Under the pieces are notes generated by a model, which saw only the letters and a list, made by a program, of their open reading frames with translations, had not been told where the DNA came from and searched no databases. A stretch of 64,000 nucleotides of DNA, taken from positions 124,001 to 188,000 of the forward strand of contig JABFQY010000005.1 of the NCBI GenBank assembly GCA_013141415.1. Reading direction: 5' to 3'. Positions 1 to 8,379 of the stretch are shown piece after piece. Positions within the stretch are counted from its first letter, which is position 1. Each line of letters starts with the position of its first letter. Origin of the DNA: Kiritimatiellaceae bacterium (lineage in GTDB: Bacteria > Verrucomicrobiota > Kiritimatiellia > Kiritimatiellales > Tichowtungiaceae). Both the position numbers and the translations under genes were made by a program.

Positions 1-787
1 TCATGATGGTGTAAGTGAGGTTGAGGCGGGCGAATTCGTACTGGTGCGGCTGGTAGAGTTCGAGCGTTTCGAGAATCCAGTCGTAGAGCGGGCGGTGGAC
101 TTCAAATTCGAGCGTGCAGAGCGAGTGGGTGACGCCTTCGATGGAATCTTCGAGGCAATGGGCGAAGTCGTACATCGGATAGATGCACCATTTGTCACCG
201 GTGTTGTGGTGGCTGGCGTGTTTGATGCGGTAGATGGCCGGGTCGCGCATGTGCAGGTTCGGTGAGGCCATGTCGATCTTGGCACGCAGAACGTAGGTGC
301 CGTCGGCGAATTCGCCGTTTTTCATCCGATTGAAGAGGTCGATGTTTTCTTCGATGGAGCGGCTGCGGCCCGCCGGTTCTTTGCCGGGCAGGTGCGGCAC
401 GCCGCGGTATTCCTTGAAAGCATCGACGCTCAAATCGCAGACGTAGGCCTTGCCGAGCTTGATCAGTTCGACGGCGCATTCATACATGCGGTCGAAATAG
501 TCGGATGCCCAAAAAAGGTTTTTGCCCCAGTCGAAGCCGAGCCAGCGGACATCGTTTTCAATCGCCTCGACGTATTCAGTATCTTCGGCGGTCGGGTTGG
601 TGTCGTCGAAACGCAGGTGACAGCGTCCGCCGTATTTCAAGGCGGTGCCGAAGTCGAGGCAGATGGCTTTGGCGTGGCCGATATGCAAATAGCCGTTTGG
701 TTCCGGCGGGAAGCGGGTGACGATCTCCGAGTGTTTTCCAGAGGCTAAATCCGCATCAATGATCTCATGAATAAAGTTGCTGCTCAT
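1..787 (-). CDS. glnS: Glutaminyl-tRNA synthetase, N-terminal part
   Basis: Class I aminoacyl-tRNA synthetase that charges tRNA-Gln in the cytoplasm. The reverse strand reads from an ATG at 787 with an AAGGAA ribosome site just upstream. The N-terminus carries [17 protein letters not shown] (about residues 25-41), the extended HIGH motif of GlnRS, followed by RFDDTNP, which is typical of GlnRS rather than bacterial GluRS. Only about 262 residues are present; the C-terminal half, including KMSKS and the anticodon-binding beta barrels, lies beyond the left edge. The gene is divergent from the Rrf2 regulator. A discriminating GluRS is possible but the motif favours GlnRS. Confidence 0.9.
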   Translation of the reverse strand, partial: MSSNFIHEIIDADLASGKHSEIVTRFPPEPNGYLHIGHAKAICLDFGTALKYGGRCHLRFDDTNPTAEDTEYVEAIENDVRWLGFDWGKNLFWASDYFDRMYECAVELIKLGKAYVCDLSVDAFKEYRGVPHLPGKEPAGRSRSIEENIDLFNRMKNGEFADGTYVLRAKIDMASPNLHMRDPAIYRIKHASHHNTGDKWCIYPMYDFAHCLEDSIEGVTHSLCTLEFEVHRPLYDWILETLELYQPHQYEFARLNLTYTIM

Positions 788-958
788 AGTAATTCCTTAA
801 AGGCAGTTATTTTTCTGCCCGATTTGACGCCGAATGGCAATCCTTTGCATGGAATATCGGACAGACCGTCCGGTTTTTAAAGTTGACTTATAAGGTGCTA
901 ATTAATTAAAACCCGTAAATCTGATAATGATTTGTTAGTTTAACTCGGAGGGTGGATT
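788..958. promoter_or_regulatory. Divergent promoter region between glnS and the Rrf2 gene
   Basis: This AT-rich gap must contain the promoters of two divergent genes. It holds an inverted repeat with CGGAC and GTCCG arms at about 858-872 and a TTGACT hexamer at 883-888 that could be a -35 element for the rightward gene. A GATAAT-like hexamer near 923-928 is too far from it to be its -10 partner, so the promoter assignment is tentative. A strong GGAGGG ribosome site lies just before the ATG at 959. The inverted repeat could be an operator for the Rrf2 protein, which often autoregulates; this is inference. Confidence 0.35.
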
Positions 959-1402
959 ATGAAAATGTCAACCAAGGGTCGGTACGCGGTTCGTATTTTG
1001 CTCGGTATCGCCCGCTATCAGAAAAACGGGCCGGTTTCCAAAAAGATTGTTGCTGCGGAGGAATGCATCTCTGCCGACTATATTGAACAGATCATCGTTC
1101 CTCTCAAAAACGAAGGACTGGTGATTGGTCTGCGCGGCGTCAAAGGCGGGTTCGTGCTCGCCAAAGACCCTGCCAAAATCACGGTGTATGACATTCTCCG
1201 CGCTTCCGAAGGCGAAATGTCGCTGGTGGACTGCGCCCGTAATGACTGTAAAGGTCGTGACAAAAACCTTTGCGTAACCCGTCCGGTTTGGGAAGGTGCC
1301 TCACAGGTTCTTGAAGCCTATTTCTCAAAAATCACGCTCAAAGACCTGCTCAACAAAGAAGCGGATCTAATGAAAAACCGCGCCGCCAGTTACAGCATCT
1401 AA
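959..1402 (+). CDS. Rrf2 family transcriptional regulator, probably CymR-like
   Basis: A 147-residue winged-helix regulator of the Rrf2 family, with the N-terminal helix-turn-helix in residues 1-60 (MSTKGRYAVRILLGIA). The C-terminal half contains Cys92, Cys97 and Cys105 in the spacing used by iron-sulfur-binding Rrf2 proteins such as IscR and NsrR, so it may sense an Fe-S cluster or redox state. The start at 959 has a good GGAGGG site. It lies 15 bases before cysK, probably in one operon. That pairing recalls Bacillus CymR, an Rrf2 protein that controls cysteine synthesis together with CysK, although CymR lacks the cluster cysteines. Control of cysteine or Fe-S metabolism is the likely role. 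Confidence 0.85.
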   Translation: MKMSTKGRYAVRILLGIARYQKNGPVSKKIVAAEECISADYIEQIIVPLKNEGLVIGLRGVKGGFVLAKDPAKITVYDILRASEGEMSLVDCARNDCKGRDKNLCVTRPVWEGASQVLEAYFSKITLKDLLNKEADLMKNRAASYSI

Positions 1403-1417
1403 GCGAGGAATTTTAAA

Positions 1418-2344
1418 ATGAAAATTTACGACAGCATAACGCAGACCATCGGCGGAACGCCGCTAATTCGGTTGAACCGTCTTGCCGCAGGACTCAAGGC
1501 AACCGTGGCGGTAAAACTGGAATCACGCAATCCGCTTGGCAGCGTCAAAGACCGTATCGGTATTGCGATGATCGAAGCGGCGGAAAAAAACGGTGATCTG
1601 AAACCCGGAGCAACCATCGTTGAGCCGACCAGCGGCAACACCGGCATCGCGCTGGCCTTCGCCGCCGCCGCCAAAGGCTACAAACTGATTCTCACCATGC
1701 CGGAAACCATGAGCATCGAGCGGCGCAAACTGCTCGCCGCGCTTGGCGCGGAGTTGATTCTCACGCCCGGCTCAGAAGGTATGCCGGGAGCGATCAAAAA
1801 AGCGGAAGCGCTGGTCGGAACACTGCCAGACGCATACATGCCGCAGCAGTTTGACAACGCCGCCAATCCCGAAATCCATCGCCAGACTACAGCGGTTGAA
1901 ATCTGGAACGACACCGACGGCTCCGTTGATCTGTTCGTCGCGGGAGTCGGAACCGGCGGAACGCTCACCGGTGTCGGCAGTGCGCTCAAGAAGCGCAAAG
2001 CCTCCGTTAAGGTGGTTGCTGTTGAGCCGACTGACTCGCCTGTCATTTCCGGCGGCAAACCGGGTCCGCACAAAATTCAGGGAATCGGCGCGGGTTTTAT
2101 ACCGACCAACCTCGACACCAAACTGATCGACGAAGTGATGCTGATCAGCTCCGCCGATGCCGGAGCAACCGCGCGGCGCCTTGCCAAAGAAGAAGGAATC
2201 CTTTGCGGAATTTCTGCTGGCGGCAATGTCTGGGCCGCGCTTCAACTGGCTAAACGACCGGAGAATGAAGGTAAGCTGATCGTCACCGTCATTTGTGACA
2301 GCGGCGAGCGCTACCTTTCCACTTGGCTTTTCGACGAAGCTTGA
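1418..2344 (+). CDS. cysK: Cysteine synthase (O-acetylserine sulfhydrylase)
   Basis: PLP-dependent enzyme that makes L-cysteine and acetate from O-acetylserine and sulfide in the cytoplasm. The 308-residue length is normal for CysK. The PLP lysine is Lys44 in GSVKDRIG, the substrate loop is TSGNTG (71-76), and the glycine-rich phosphate loop GVGTGGT and the C-terminal [10 protein letters not shown] segment are present. It follows the Rrf2 regulator by 15 bases. Its last 34 bases overlap the 3' end of the convergent AraC gene, so the two transcripts can be antisense to each other. CysM or cystathionine beta-synthase-like activity cannot be excluded, but the motif set is that of CysK. Confidence 0.93.
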   Translation: MKIYDSITQTIGGTPLIRLNRLAAGLKATVAVKLESRNPLGSVKDRIGIAMIEAAEKNGDLKPGATIVEPTSGNTGIALAFAAAAKGYKLILTMPETMSIERRKLLAALGAELILTPGSEGMPGAIKKAEALVGTLPDAYMPQQFDNAANPEIHRQTTAVEIWNDTDGSVDLFVAGVGTGGTLTGVGSALKKRKASVKVVAVEPTDSPVISGGKPGPHKIQGIGAGFIPTNLDTKLIDEVMLISSADAGATARRLAKEEGILCGISAGGNVWAALQLAKRPENEGKLIVTVICDSGERYLSTWLFDEA

Positions 2345-3189
2345 GCCGAGGTACGATCCATTGATCTCCACTGAGCGGGCGGAACGCCGTAGCGTTTCCG
2401 GAATGCCCGGCTGAAATACAGAGGATCTGTGAATCCGCCCATACGGGCAATATCGCTGATCGGAAGAGATGACGCTTTAAGTAGCGTCTGAATCCGCTCG
2501 AACCGAACCTGCTCGATATATTCTTTGATCGAAATTCCGTAGCGCTTTTTAAAACTTCTGAACAGGGTGACTCGGCTGACCTGCAACGCATCGGCCAGCG
2601 TGTTTACGTTAGTAACGGTCTGTGGATTAAATTTGATGATCTGCCGAGCGGTTTCAGTGACATCACGTTTTAGAGACGGCGTATGACGTTCGCAGCGTTC
2701 TTTCAGCAATTCGAGAAGCTCCCATCCGGCACGTACGGCGGATATTCCGGAGACGGCTTCTTTCTCGAACTCCTGCTTCAGAATGTTCAACTTGATCCAG
2801 AATCGGTCGAAGTCTGACACGTTTAAAATCGGCTGATCTGCCGTTAGACCGATTTGTTCCAAAAGCGCATCAAGGCGGCTTCCAGAAATTAAGATATAGA
2901 TGTAGTTCCACGGCTTTTCCGGATGGTCGTAATAATGGTAGTGCTCGCCCTTGCGGAAGATGAACAGGTCGCCGCGCTTTGCTTCATAGGCGATTCCGTT
3001 GTGCAGAACGGTTCCTTCTCCTTCCAGCACGGCATGAATGGCTGTGATTGCTGCGACCTGTTCCCACTTAAAGTTCCCAAGGCTCTGAAAGGTCGCCAGC
3101 GTGGTTAGGAAAACATCGGCATCGGCAGGGAACGGACTTCCTGCAGGATGGATCTGCTGGTCGAATGTGTCTGTCGTTCTCTGTATCAT
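2311..3189 (-). CDS. AraC family transcriptional regulator
   Basis: A 292-residue AraC/XylS-type regulator. The N-terminal half has a cupin-like ligand pocket (about residues 40-110, with the [12 protein letters not shown] segment), and the C-terminal 100 residues form two helix-turn-helix motifs. The second motif has the family signature, seen here as [20 protein letters not shown]. Cupin-type AraC proteins usually sense sugars or small metabolites. It is divergent from the URO-D-like gene 120 bases away, so it probably controls that gene and itself. The 3' end overlaps cysK by 34 bases. The effector cannot be read from sequence. Confidence 0.88.
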   Translation of the reverse strand: MIQRTTDTFDQQIHPAGSPFPADADVFLTTLATFQSLGNFKWEQVAAITAIHAVLEGEGTVLHNGIAYEAKRGDLFIFRKGEHYHYYDHPEKPWNYIYILISGSRLDALLEQIGLTADQPILNVSDFDRFWIKLNILKQEFEKEAVSGISAVRAGWELLELLKERCERHTPSLKRDVTETARQIIKFNPQTVTNVNTLADALQVSRVTLFRSFKKRYGISIKEYIEQVRFERIQTLLKASSLPISDIARMGGFTDPLYFSRAFRKRYGVPPAQWRSMDRTSAQASSKSQVER

Positions 3190-3227
3190 TTATCCATATC
3201 TGTAAAACATAAATCCTGTCGCTTCAA

Positions 3228-3280
3228 CCAATATAACATGATTAACGTATGCGATTTCTAGTTGTCGCCAGTTGTATTGG
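3228..3280. promoter_or_regulatory. Candidate AraC-type operator half-sites
   Basis: Two inverted half-sites, CCAATATAAC (3228-3237) and GTTGTATTGG (3271-3280), match at nine of ten positions when one is reversed. Their centres lie 43 bases apart, near four helical turns, in the gap between the AraC gene and the URO-D-like gene. An additional AGTTGT direct repeat occurs at 3260 and 3270. This is what a dimeric AraC-type site could look like; it is a prediction. Confidence 0.3.
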
Positions 3281-3309
3281 TGAAACAAAATTAATAGCAG
3301 GAGTGCCCT

Positions 3310-4386
3310 ATGGAGCTGATGTCGATTGACGGAATTGATGACTTGGAGATGCGCTTGAAACGTCAGGATGCGTTTTGGGACTGTGAAATTTTGGATAGAG
3401 CCTGTGTGACGATGAGCTGCCAAAAAAAGGAAGAAATTCCCCTTCCTGTGAGCCATCATGCAACCTGTAAAGATTGGTGGATGGACGCGGAGTTCCGGGC
3501 CCAACAGGCAAAGAGGATCGCGCAAAATAGAGTGTATATGGGAGATGCGTTACCTTGTGCTTTTCCGAATCTCGGTCCGGACTTTTTCCCGGCAATTTAC
3601 GGCGGTGAAATTATTTTTGAAGCCAGTACGTCATACATCAAGCCGTTCCTGAACGATTGGGCGGATGCGGATGGATTGAAACTGTCCGGCGAGAATCCAT
3701 ACTGGGAAAAAATGGAAGAGCTCTATGCGGCGTACATCGAAGCCGGGAAGAACACCTTTTACACCGGCTGGCCGGACCTCCATCCTGGAGCGGACTGCCT
3801 CGTTGGATTTCGCGGACCGCAGAATTTGGCCATTGATCTGTTTGACGACCCGGATGCCGTGAAGAAAGAGCTGAAAAAGGTCACCGCTGATTTTTTCAAA
3901 ACGTATGAGCACTACTACAAAAAGCTGAGTTCCGCCGGACAGGCCTGTACCGGCTGGCCGGGAATCGTGTCCACCCGCCGGTGGCATGTGCCGTCCAACG
4001 ATTTTTCCTACATGATCAGCCCGGAACAGTTTAACGAATTTTTTCTCGAGGGACTTCGGGAAGAGTGCAATTACTTCGACGCCTCAATCTACCATTTGGA
4101 CGGAGTCGGCAGCTTGCGACATCTGGACCGCCTGCTGGAAATCAAAACGCTAAACGCGATTCAATGGGTGTGGGGCGCCGGACGCGGCGAAGTGACGGAC
4201 TGGATCGGTGTCTTTAAGAAAGTTCAGGCCGCTGGAAAAGGAGTTCAACTTTTTCATGTGTACCCGCAGCATCTGGATGTGCTGATCGAAAATCTTCGTC
4301 CCGAAGGGGTCTGGATGGGAGTCTGCGGAATTGAGTCAGAAGAGCATGGCGCGGCGGTTCTGAAAAAAATAAACCGTTGGAAATAG
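3310..4386 (+). CDS. Uroporphyrinogen decarboxylase-family (URO-D-like) protein
   Basis: A 358-residue protein resembling the URO-D superfamily, which includes heme-pathway decarboxylases and the corrinoid methyltransferases MtaA/CmuA. The start at 3310 has an AGGAG site eight bases upstream. The sequence is rich in Trp and Tyr, with segments such as YHLDGVGSLRHLD (central) and FHVYPQHLD near the C-terminus that fit the TIM-barrel strands. It is not the canonical heme enzyme: the usual N-terminal RQAGR-type segment is absent. Divergent from an AraC regulator, it probably acts in catabolism of a sugar or methylated compound. The substrate is unknown. Confidence 0.65.
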   Translation: MELMSIDGIDDLEMRLKRQDAFWDCEILDRACVTMSCQKKEEIPLPVSHHATCKDWWMDAEFRAQQAKRIAQNRVYMGDALPCAFPNLGPDFFPAIYGGEIIFEASTSYIKPFLNDWADADGLKLSGENPYWEKMEELYAAYIEAGKNTFYTGWPDLHPGADCLVGFRGPQNLAIDLFDDPDAVKKELKKVTADFFKTYEHYYKKLSSAGQACTGWPGIVSTRRWHVPSNDFSYMISPEQFNEFFLEGLREECNYFDASIYHLDGVGSLRHLDRLLEIKTLNAIQWVWGAGRGEVTDWIGVFKKVQAAGKGVQLFHVYPQHLDVLIENLRPEGVWMGVCGIESEEHGAAVLKKINRWK

Positions 4387-4405
4387 TCGCTGGTGATGGC
4401 AGAAC

Positions 4406-4450
4406 CTGTTTGAGAAGCCCGAAAAATCTTTCGCTTCGGCATCAAACAGT
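4406..4450. terminator. Hairpin between the URO-D-like and HMG-CoA reductase genes
   Basis: CTGTTTGA (4406-4413) is repeated in reverse as TCAAACAG (4443-4450), and GAAGC/GCTTC extend the stem inward. It lies just downstream of the URO-D-like gene and 15 bases before the HMG-CoA reductase start. There is no T-run, so it is either a weak terminator or an RNA structure in the leader of the mevalonate operon. Confidence 0.35.
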
Positions 4451-4464
4451 CTAAAAACTCCGCC

Positions 4465-5496
4465 ATGAGTACGTCTTTTGCCAATGTACCGCTTCAATGG
4501 GTCGGGCCGGTCAAAATCGCCGGGCCGGAAATTGATATCGAAACCGAACTGCCGCTGGCGACCTACGAAACGCCGCTGTTCGCTTCCGTCAACCGCGGCG
4601 CGCGCGTCGCTACCGCCTCCGGCGGAATCAAAGCGGTCGTCATCGATGAACGGATGAGCCGTTCGGTTCTATTCGAAGCGCCGGACGCCATCGTCGCTTT
4701 CCAATGTCTGGAAAAAATTAAAGCAGAATTTCCGAAGTTTGGAACCGTCGTCGCCACGACCAGCCGCTTTGCCAAACTGATCGACATGCATTCGCAGATC
4801 GCGGGCAACCTGCTTTTTATCCGCTTCGAGTTCACCACTGGCGACGCCTCCGGCCATAACATGGTCACCTTCGCCAGCGAAGCGCTGATGACCCGTATTC
4901 TTGAACTTTGCCCGGCGCTGAAATACGAATCGATCTCCGGCAACTTCTGCTCCGACAAAAAAGCCACCGGCGTCAATGGCATTCTCGGGCGCGGCAAATA
5001 TGTCGTTGCCGAACTGACCGTTCCCGGAAAACTGGTTCAGAAATATCTGAAAAGCACGCCGGAAAAAATCGTCCAGCTCAACATCCGAAAAAACCTGATC
5101 GGCACCATGCTGGCGGGCGGACTGCGCTCCGCCAACGCGCACTACGCCAACATGCTGCTGGCCTTCTATCTCGCCACCGGCCAGGATGCCGCCAACATCA
5201 TCGAAGGTTCGCAGGGCGTCACGCAGGCGGAAGTCCGCAACGGCGATCTCTGGTTTTCCGTCACCATTCCCAACCTGATCGTCGGCACGGTCGGCAACGG
5301 CAAAGGACTTCCGTTCGTCGAAGAAGTGATGCAGAAACTCGGTTGCCGCGAAGAACGCGAACCGGGCGCCAACGCCCGCCGCCTTGCCCTCATCTGCTCC
5401 GCCGCCGTTCTCTGCGGCGAACTTTCCCTCATGGCCGCGCTCACCAATCCCGGCGAACTCATGGCCGCTCACCGCAAGCTGGAAAGAAAGGGTTGA
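4465..5496 (+). CDS. Hydroxymethylglutaryl-CoA reductase, class I type
   Basis: Reduces HMG-CoA to mevalonate, the committed step of the mevalonate route to isoprenoids. The 343 residues give the soluble catalytic domain without the eukaryotic membrane anchor. Motifs are of class I rather than class II (MvaA): TYETPLF with the catalytic Glu near 35, TGDASGHNMV (126-134), the catalytic Lys in CSDKKAT (162-168) and Asp in ATGQDAAN (237-244). IPNLIVGTVGNGKGLP and a C-terminal catalytic-type His in AAHRKLER follow. The gene opens the isoprenoid operon. No good ribosome site precedes the ATG at 4465, so the start could differ slightly. Confidence 0.88.
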   Translation: MSTSFANVPLQWVGPVKIAGPEIDIETELPLATYETPLFASVNRGARVATASGGIKAVVIDERMSRSVLFEAPDAIVAFQCLEKIKAEFPKFGTVVATTSRFAKLIDMHSQIAGNLLFIRFEFTTGDASGHNMVTFASEALMTRILELCPALKYESISGNFCSDKKATGVNGILGRGKYVVAELTVPGKLVQKYLKSTPEKIVQLNIRKNLIGTMLAGGLRSANAHYANMLLAFYLATGQDAANIIEGSQGVTQAEVRNGDLWFSVTIPNLIVGTVGNGKGLPFVEEVMQKLGCREEREPGANARRLALICSAAVLCGELSLMAALTNPGELMAAHRKLERKG

Positions 5497-5557
5497 AAAC
5501 ACGTCAAGTTCAAGATGTGCAGAAGATATAACCCCAGTTAGTTTATAAAGAGGCAAT

Positions 5558-6139
5558 ATGGTCAAATTTTTAAGATGGCGGTTGTGGTGTGTATTGTTAG
5601 GTGTATTTCTCGCCGCAGATATAGGTTGTGGTGAGGAAAATACTCAGGCCTTTGGCATCAGCTGGTCTCAAGTCCATGTTCCAGAGGGATATATTGTGTT
5701 GGTAAAAAATACTTCTGATGTCGGAGCCATCAAATTCATCACCAGCACGAATAACAACATACGGTTCTTATTTTATGAGAAAGAATCCAGTGCAGAATAT
5801 GAGTGGTGCTCTTTTGACAAAAGAAAAACCGTTGCGGATAGAGGGCGGAAATGTTTGGCCGAGTCTGGATTGCGATTTATTGCCAAGCTAAGCTTTTCAT
5901 TAGGAGAAGAGCATGTTGATTTTAAGTCGTTTAAATTTCGCTGGAATTATCCGTCAGTTGTTTGGTTTGGAACCACGGCAAGAGATAGTGGAATAAAATT
6001 TGCGCCAACTGCCTGGACGCAGTTTGAGCAAGTGGATTTAAATGACAAGAGACTAAAATGGTTCGAGTACGATGTGCTAAGGACAAATAATCTGGTGTTG
6101 TCGTTGGATCGACTTCCGGGAGGAAGCGGAAGTTTATAG
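5558..6139 (+). CDS. Hypothetical exported protein
   Basis: A 193-residue protein that I do not recognise. The N-terminus has basic residues, a hydrophobic stretch of about 15 residues and then IGCGEE, so it is probably exported, possibly as a lipoprotein with a poor lipobox. The rest is mixed polar and aromatic with no repeats or recognisable motif. Its codon use is clearly more AT-rich than that of the neighbouring mevalonate genes. It sits between HMG-CoA reductase and isomerase, where a pathway gene would be expected, so it is probably a late insertion. An AAGAGG ribosome site precedes the ATG. Confidence 0.6.
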   Translation: MVKFLRWRLWCVLLGVFLAADIGCGEENTQAFGISWSQVHVPEGYIVLVKNTSDVGAIKFITSTNNNIRFLFYEKESSAEYEWCSFDKRKTVADRGRKCLAESGLRFIAKLSFSLGEEHVDFKSFKFRWNYPSVVWFGTTARDSGIKFAPTAWTQFEQVDLNDKRLKWFEYDVLRTNNLVLSLDRLPGGSGSL

Positions 6140-6178
6140 TATTTTTGGCTGTGGGGTGCCGTGAGGCAACGGAATTTT

Positions 6179-6234
6179 ATGAGCGAACTTGAGAAACGGA
6201 AAGTGGAGCACGTTAAGATCGTCGCGCAGAAGGA
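6179..6234 (+). repeat. 56-bp duplicate of the fni 5' end, left copy
   Basis: These 56 bases are identical to 7290-7345, the first 56 bases of the isomerase gene. The two copies bracket the YhcG-type nuclease gene. The left copy still reads as an open frame of 22 codons (6179-6247) starting at the old fni ATG and ending in a TGA that overlaps the nuclease ATG. It therefore acts as a leader cistron for the inserted gene. Confidence 0.9.
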
Positions 6235-6243
6235 TCCTATTTC

Positions 6244-7293
6244 ATGAATAACGAGCTGCACCTAAGCCAGAGCCTTTTTTCCGAAATCAGATCGCTGATC
6301 GAGCAGGGTCGCCAGCAGGTGGCGGTGACGGTTAACGCCGCGATGACGCTGTTGTACTGGCAGGTCGGCAAGCGGCTTAATGACGAGGTGCTGAAGGATC
6401 GGCGGGCGGAATACGGACAACATGTGGTTGCCGCCTTGTCGCAGCAATTGACGGCGGAGTACGGTAAAGGCTGGAGCAAGCGGCATTTACATCATTGTCT
6501 CCGCTTTGCGGAGACTTTTCCCGATCCTCAAATTGTGAACGCACTGCGTACACAATTGAGCTGGACCCATATTCGAACCATCCTTCCGATTGACGATGAG
6601 CTGAAGCGGACGTTTTATATTGAGATGTGCAGGTTTGAGAAATGGAGCACACGGACGCTTGAGGAGCGCATTCAATCCATGCTTTTCGAGCGTACGGCGA
6701 TCAGTAAAAAGCCGGAAGAGACCATTCAGCGTGAACTTCAGCAACTGGGTGCCACGGGTCAGATTACCCCCGACCTAGTGTTTCGCGACCCGTATTTCTT
6801 GGATTTCCTCGATTTGAAGGATAGCTATTCGGAGAAAGACCTTGAGTCGGCAATTACCGCCGAGTTGCAACGGTTTATCACCGAGCTGGGCAGCGACTTT
6901 GCCTTTATGGCCCGGCAGAAGCGGATCCCGATTGACAGCCGCGACTATTACTTAGATTTGCTTTTTTATCACCGTCGGCTTAAGGCGCTTGTGGCGATTG
7001 ATTTGAAGCTTGGCGAGTTTGATGCTGCCTATAAAGGCCAGATGGAGCTGTATCTGGCGTGGCTCGAAAAACACGAATCGGTTGAGGGTGAGAATTCACC
7101 CATCGGACTGATTCTGTGTGCGGGGAAAAATCCGGAGCATGTCGAGCTGTTACAATTGCACAAGAGTAATATCAAAGTAGCCGACTACTTTACCATTCTG
7201 CCTTCCAAAGAGGTGTTGCTGGATAAATATCACAAAGCGATTGCCATTGCCCGCAACAGCATGACCTTGCGGGGCGAAAGGGAAGAATCATGA
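6244..7293 (+). CDS. YhcG-type PD-(D/E)XK nuclease domain protein (DUF1016)
   Basis: A 349-residue protein of the YhcG/DUF1016 family. The N-terminal half has the helical DUF1016_N segment (TLLYWQVGKRLNDEVL, then YGKGWSKRHLHHCLRFAE). The C-terminal half has the nuclease-like core, with YYLDLLFYHRRLKALVAIDL at about residues 236-255 and then KLGEF, supplying the D...D-x-K metal-site residues. Members are often mobile and occur near restriction systems; their function is poorly defined. Here the gene sits alone inside the mevalonate operon between 56-bp direct repeats. Its ATG overlaps the stop of the 22-codon leader (ATGA at 6244), and its TGA overlaps the fni ATG (ATGA at 7290), so it is translationally coupled on both sides. 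Confidence 0.88.
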   Translation: MNNELHLSQSLFSEIRSLIEQGRQQVAVTVNAAMTLLYWQVGKRLNDEVLKDRRAEYGQHVVAALSQQLTAEYGKGWSKRHLHHCLRFAETFPDPQIVNALRTQLSWTHIRTILPIDDELKRTFYIEMCRFEKWSTRTLEERIQSMLFERTAISKKPEETIQRELQQLGATGQITPDLVFRDPYFLDFLDLKDSYSEKDLESAITAELQRFITELGSDFAFMARQKRIPIDSRDYYLDLLFYHRRLKALVAIDLKLGEFDAAYKGQMELYLAWLEKHESVEGENSPIGLILCAGKNPEHVELLQLHKSNIKVADYFTILPSKEVLLDKYHKAIAIARNSMTLRGEREES

Positions 7294-7345
7294 GCGAACT
7301 TGAGAAACGGAAAGTGGAGCACGTTAAGATCGTCGCGCAGAAGGA
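7290..7345 (+). repeat. 56-bp duplicate of the fni 5' end, right copy
   Basis: Right copy of the direct repeat flanking the YhcG-type gene. It is identical to 6179-6234 and diverges from base 57, where the left copy runs into the nuclease gene leader. Here it forms the true N-terminus of the isomerase. Confidence 0.9.
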
Positions 7346-8300
7346 CGAGATGGATCGCCGCAAGTTTTACTTCGACGAGATCCGTCTGACGCACCGCGCA
7401 CTGCCGGAGATTGATCTGAAGGCGATTGATCCGTCGGTCGAGTTCATGGGCAAGAAACTTTCGTTCCCGTTGCTGATTTCGTCGATGACCGGCGGCGGCG
7501 ATAAGCTGTTCCGGAAGATCAATACCAACCTCGCCGCCGCCGCCGAAGCCGAAGGCGTGGCGATGGGCGTCGGTTCCCAGCGTATCTTTTTCACCGAGCC
7601 GACGGCCAAATCCAGTTTTGATCTTCGCCACGTCGCGCCGACGACGCTGCTGTTTTCCAATCTCGGTGCGGTACAGCTCAATGAAGACATGACACTCCAG
7701 CACGCCCGCGCCGTGGTGCAGATTCTAAAGGCCGACGCGCTTTGTTTGCATTTGAATCCGTTGCAGGAAGCGGTTCAGCCGGGCGGCGACACCAATTTCT
7801 CCAATCTTCAGAAAAAGATCGGCGAGATTGTTCGGGGACTCGAAGTGCCGGTGATCGTCAAAGAAGTCGGCGCGGGAATTTCCGCCGCCGATGCCGAACT
7901 GCTGATTGATGCCGGTGTGAAATATATCGACGTCGCCGGTTCGGGTGGAACGTCATGGAGCCGCGTCGAAGGTGAACGCAGTAACGATCCGTCGCTCGGC
8001 GAACTTTTTCAGGACTGGGGCATTCCAACTCCGATGGCTCTTAAGCAGCTCGCCCCGCTTAATGTCACATTGATTGCGTCCGGCGGCATCCGCTCCGGCG
8101 TGGATATGGCGAAGGCGGTCATTCTCGGCGCGTCGCTCTGCGGACTGGCCCGCCCGTTCCTGAATCCGGCCATGGAGTCGGCAGAAGCCGTCCGTGTCGT
8201 GATTCAAAAACTGAAGCGCGAGTTTGTCACCGCGATGTTTCTGCTCGGCGCGGATCGTGTCGAAAAAATCCAAGGCCATGACGCGTTGATTGTAAAGTAG
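7290..8300 (+). CDS. fni: Isopentenyl-diphosphate delta-isomerase, type 2
   Basis: FMN- and NADPH-dependent isomerase that interconverts IPP and DMAPP. The 336 residues carry the type 2 signatures in order: [53 protein letters not shown] and [10 protein letters not shown] (flavin phosphate site). The start at 7290 overlaps the nuclease stop (ATGA). The first 56 bases also occur at 6179, showing that the gene was once read directly from the upstream leader. The TAG stop lies in the foot of a GTAG hairpin repeat (8297). The gene is intact and should be functional. Confidence 0.95.
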   Translation: MSELEKRKVEHVKIVAQKDEMDRRKFYFDEIRLTHRALPEIDLKAIDPSVEFMGKKLSFPLLISSMTGGGDKLFRKINTNLAAAAEAEGVAMGVGSQRIFFTEPTAKSSFDLRHVAPTTLLFSNLGAVQLNEDMTLQHARAVVQILKADALCLHLNPLQEAVQPGGDTNFSNLQKKIGEIVRGLEVPVIVKEVGAGISAADAELLIDAGVKYIDVAGSGGTSWSRVEGERSNDPSLGELFQDWGIPTPMALKQLAPLNVTLIASGGIRSGVDMAKAVILGASLCGLARPFLNPAMESAEAVRVVIQKLKREFVTAMFLLGADRVEKIQGHDALIVK

Positions 8301-8370
8301 GACAGGCTTCCAGCCTGTCCAGGAGATGTTGAATCTAAAAGGGAATAGACAGGCTGGAAGCCTGTCCTAC
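8297..8370. repeat. GTAG-foot inverted hairpin pair (BIME-like)
   Basis: Two hairpin units face each other: one starts GTAGGACAGGCT with stem GACAGGCT/AGCCTGTC (8297-8320), and its reverse copy ends AGCCTGTCCTAC (8346-8370). The linker contains AGGAG. The first unit supplies the fni stop codon, and the second ends nine bases before the HMG-CoA synthase ATG. A related pair with the same foot occurs at 62514. The GTAG tetranucleotide next to an imperfect stem is the mark of REP elements moved by RAYT transposases. Confidence 0.75.
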
Positions 8371-8379
8371 GTTAAAACA

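Noticed and set aside
6244-7293. YhcG-type gene as part of a restriction-modification or defence island
   Set aside because: No methyltransferase, specificity subunit or other defence gene is adjacent; both sides are mevalonate pathway genes.
8326-8379. Upstream extension of the HMG-CoA synthase gene
   Set aside because: It only translates the GTAG repeat; the family N-terminus starts at 8380.
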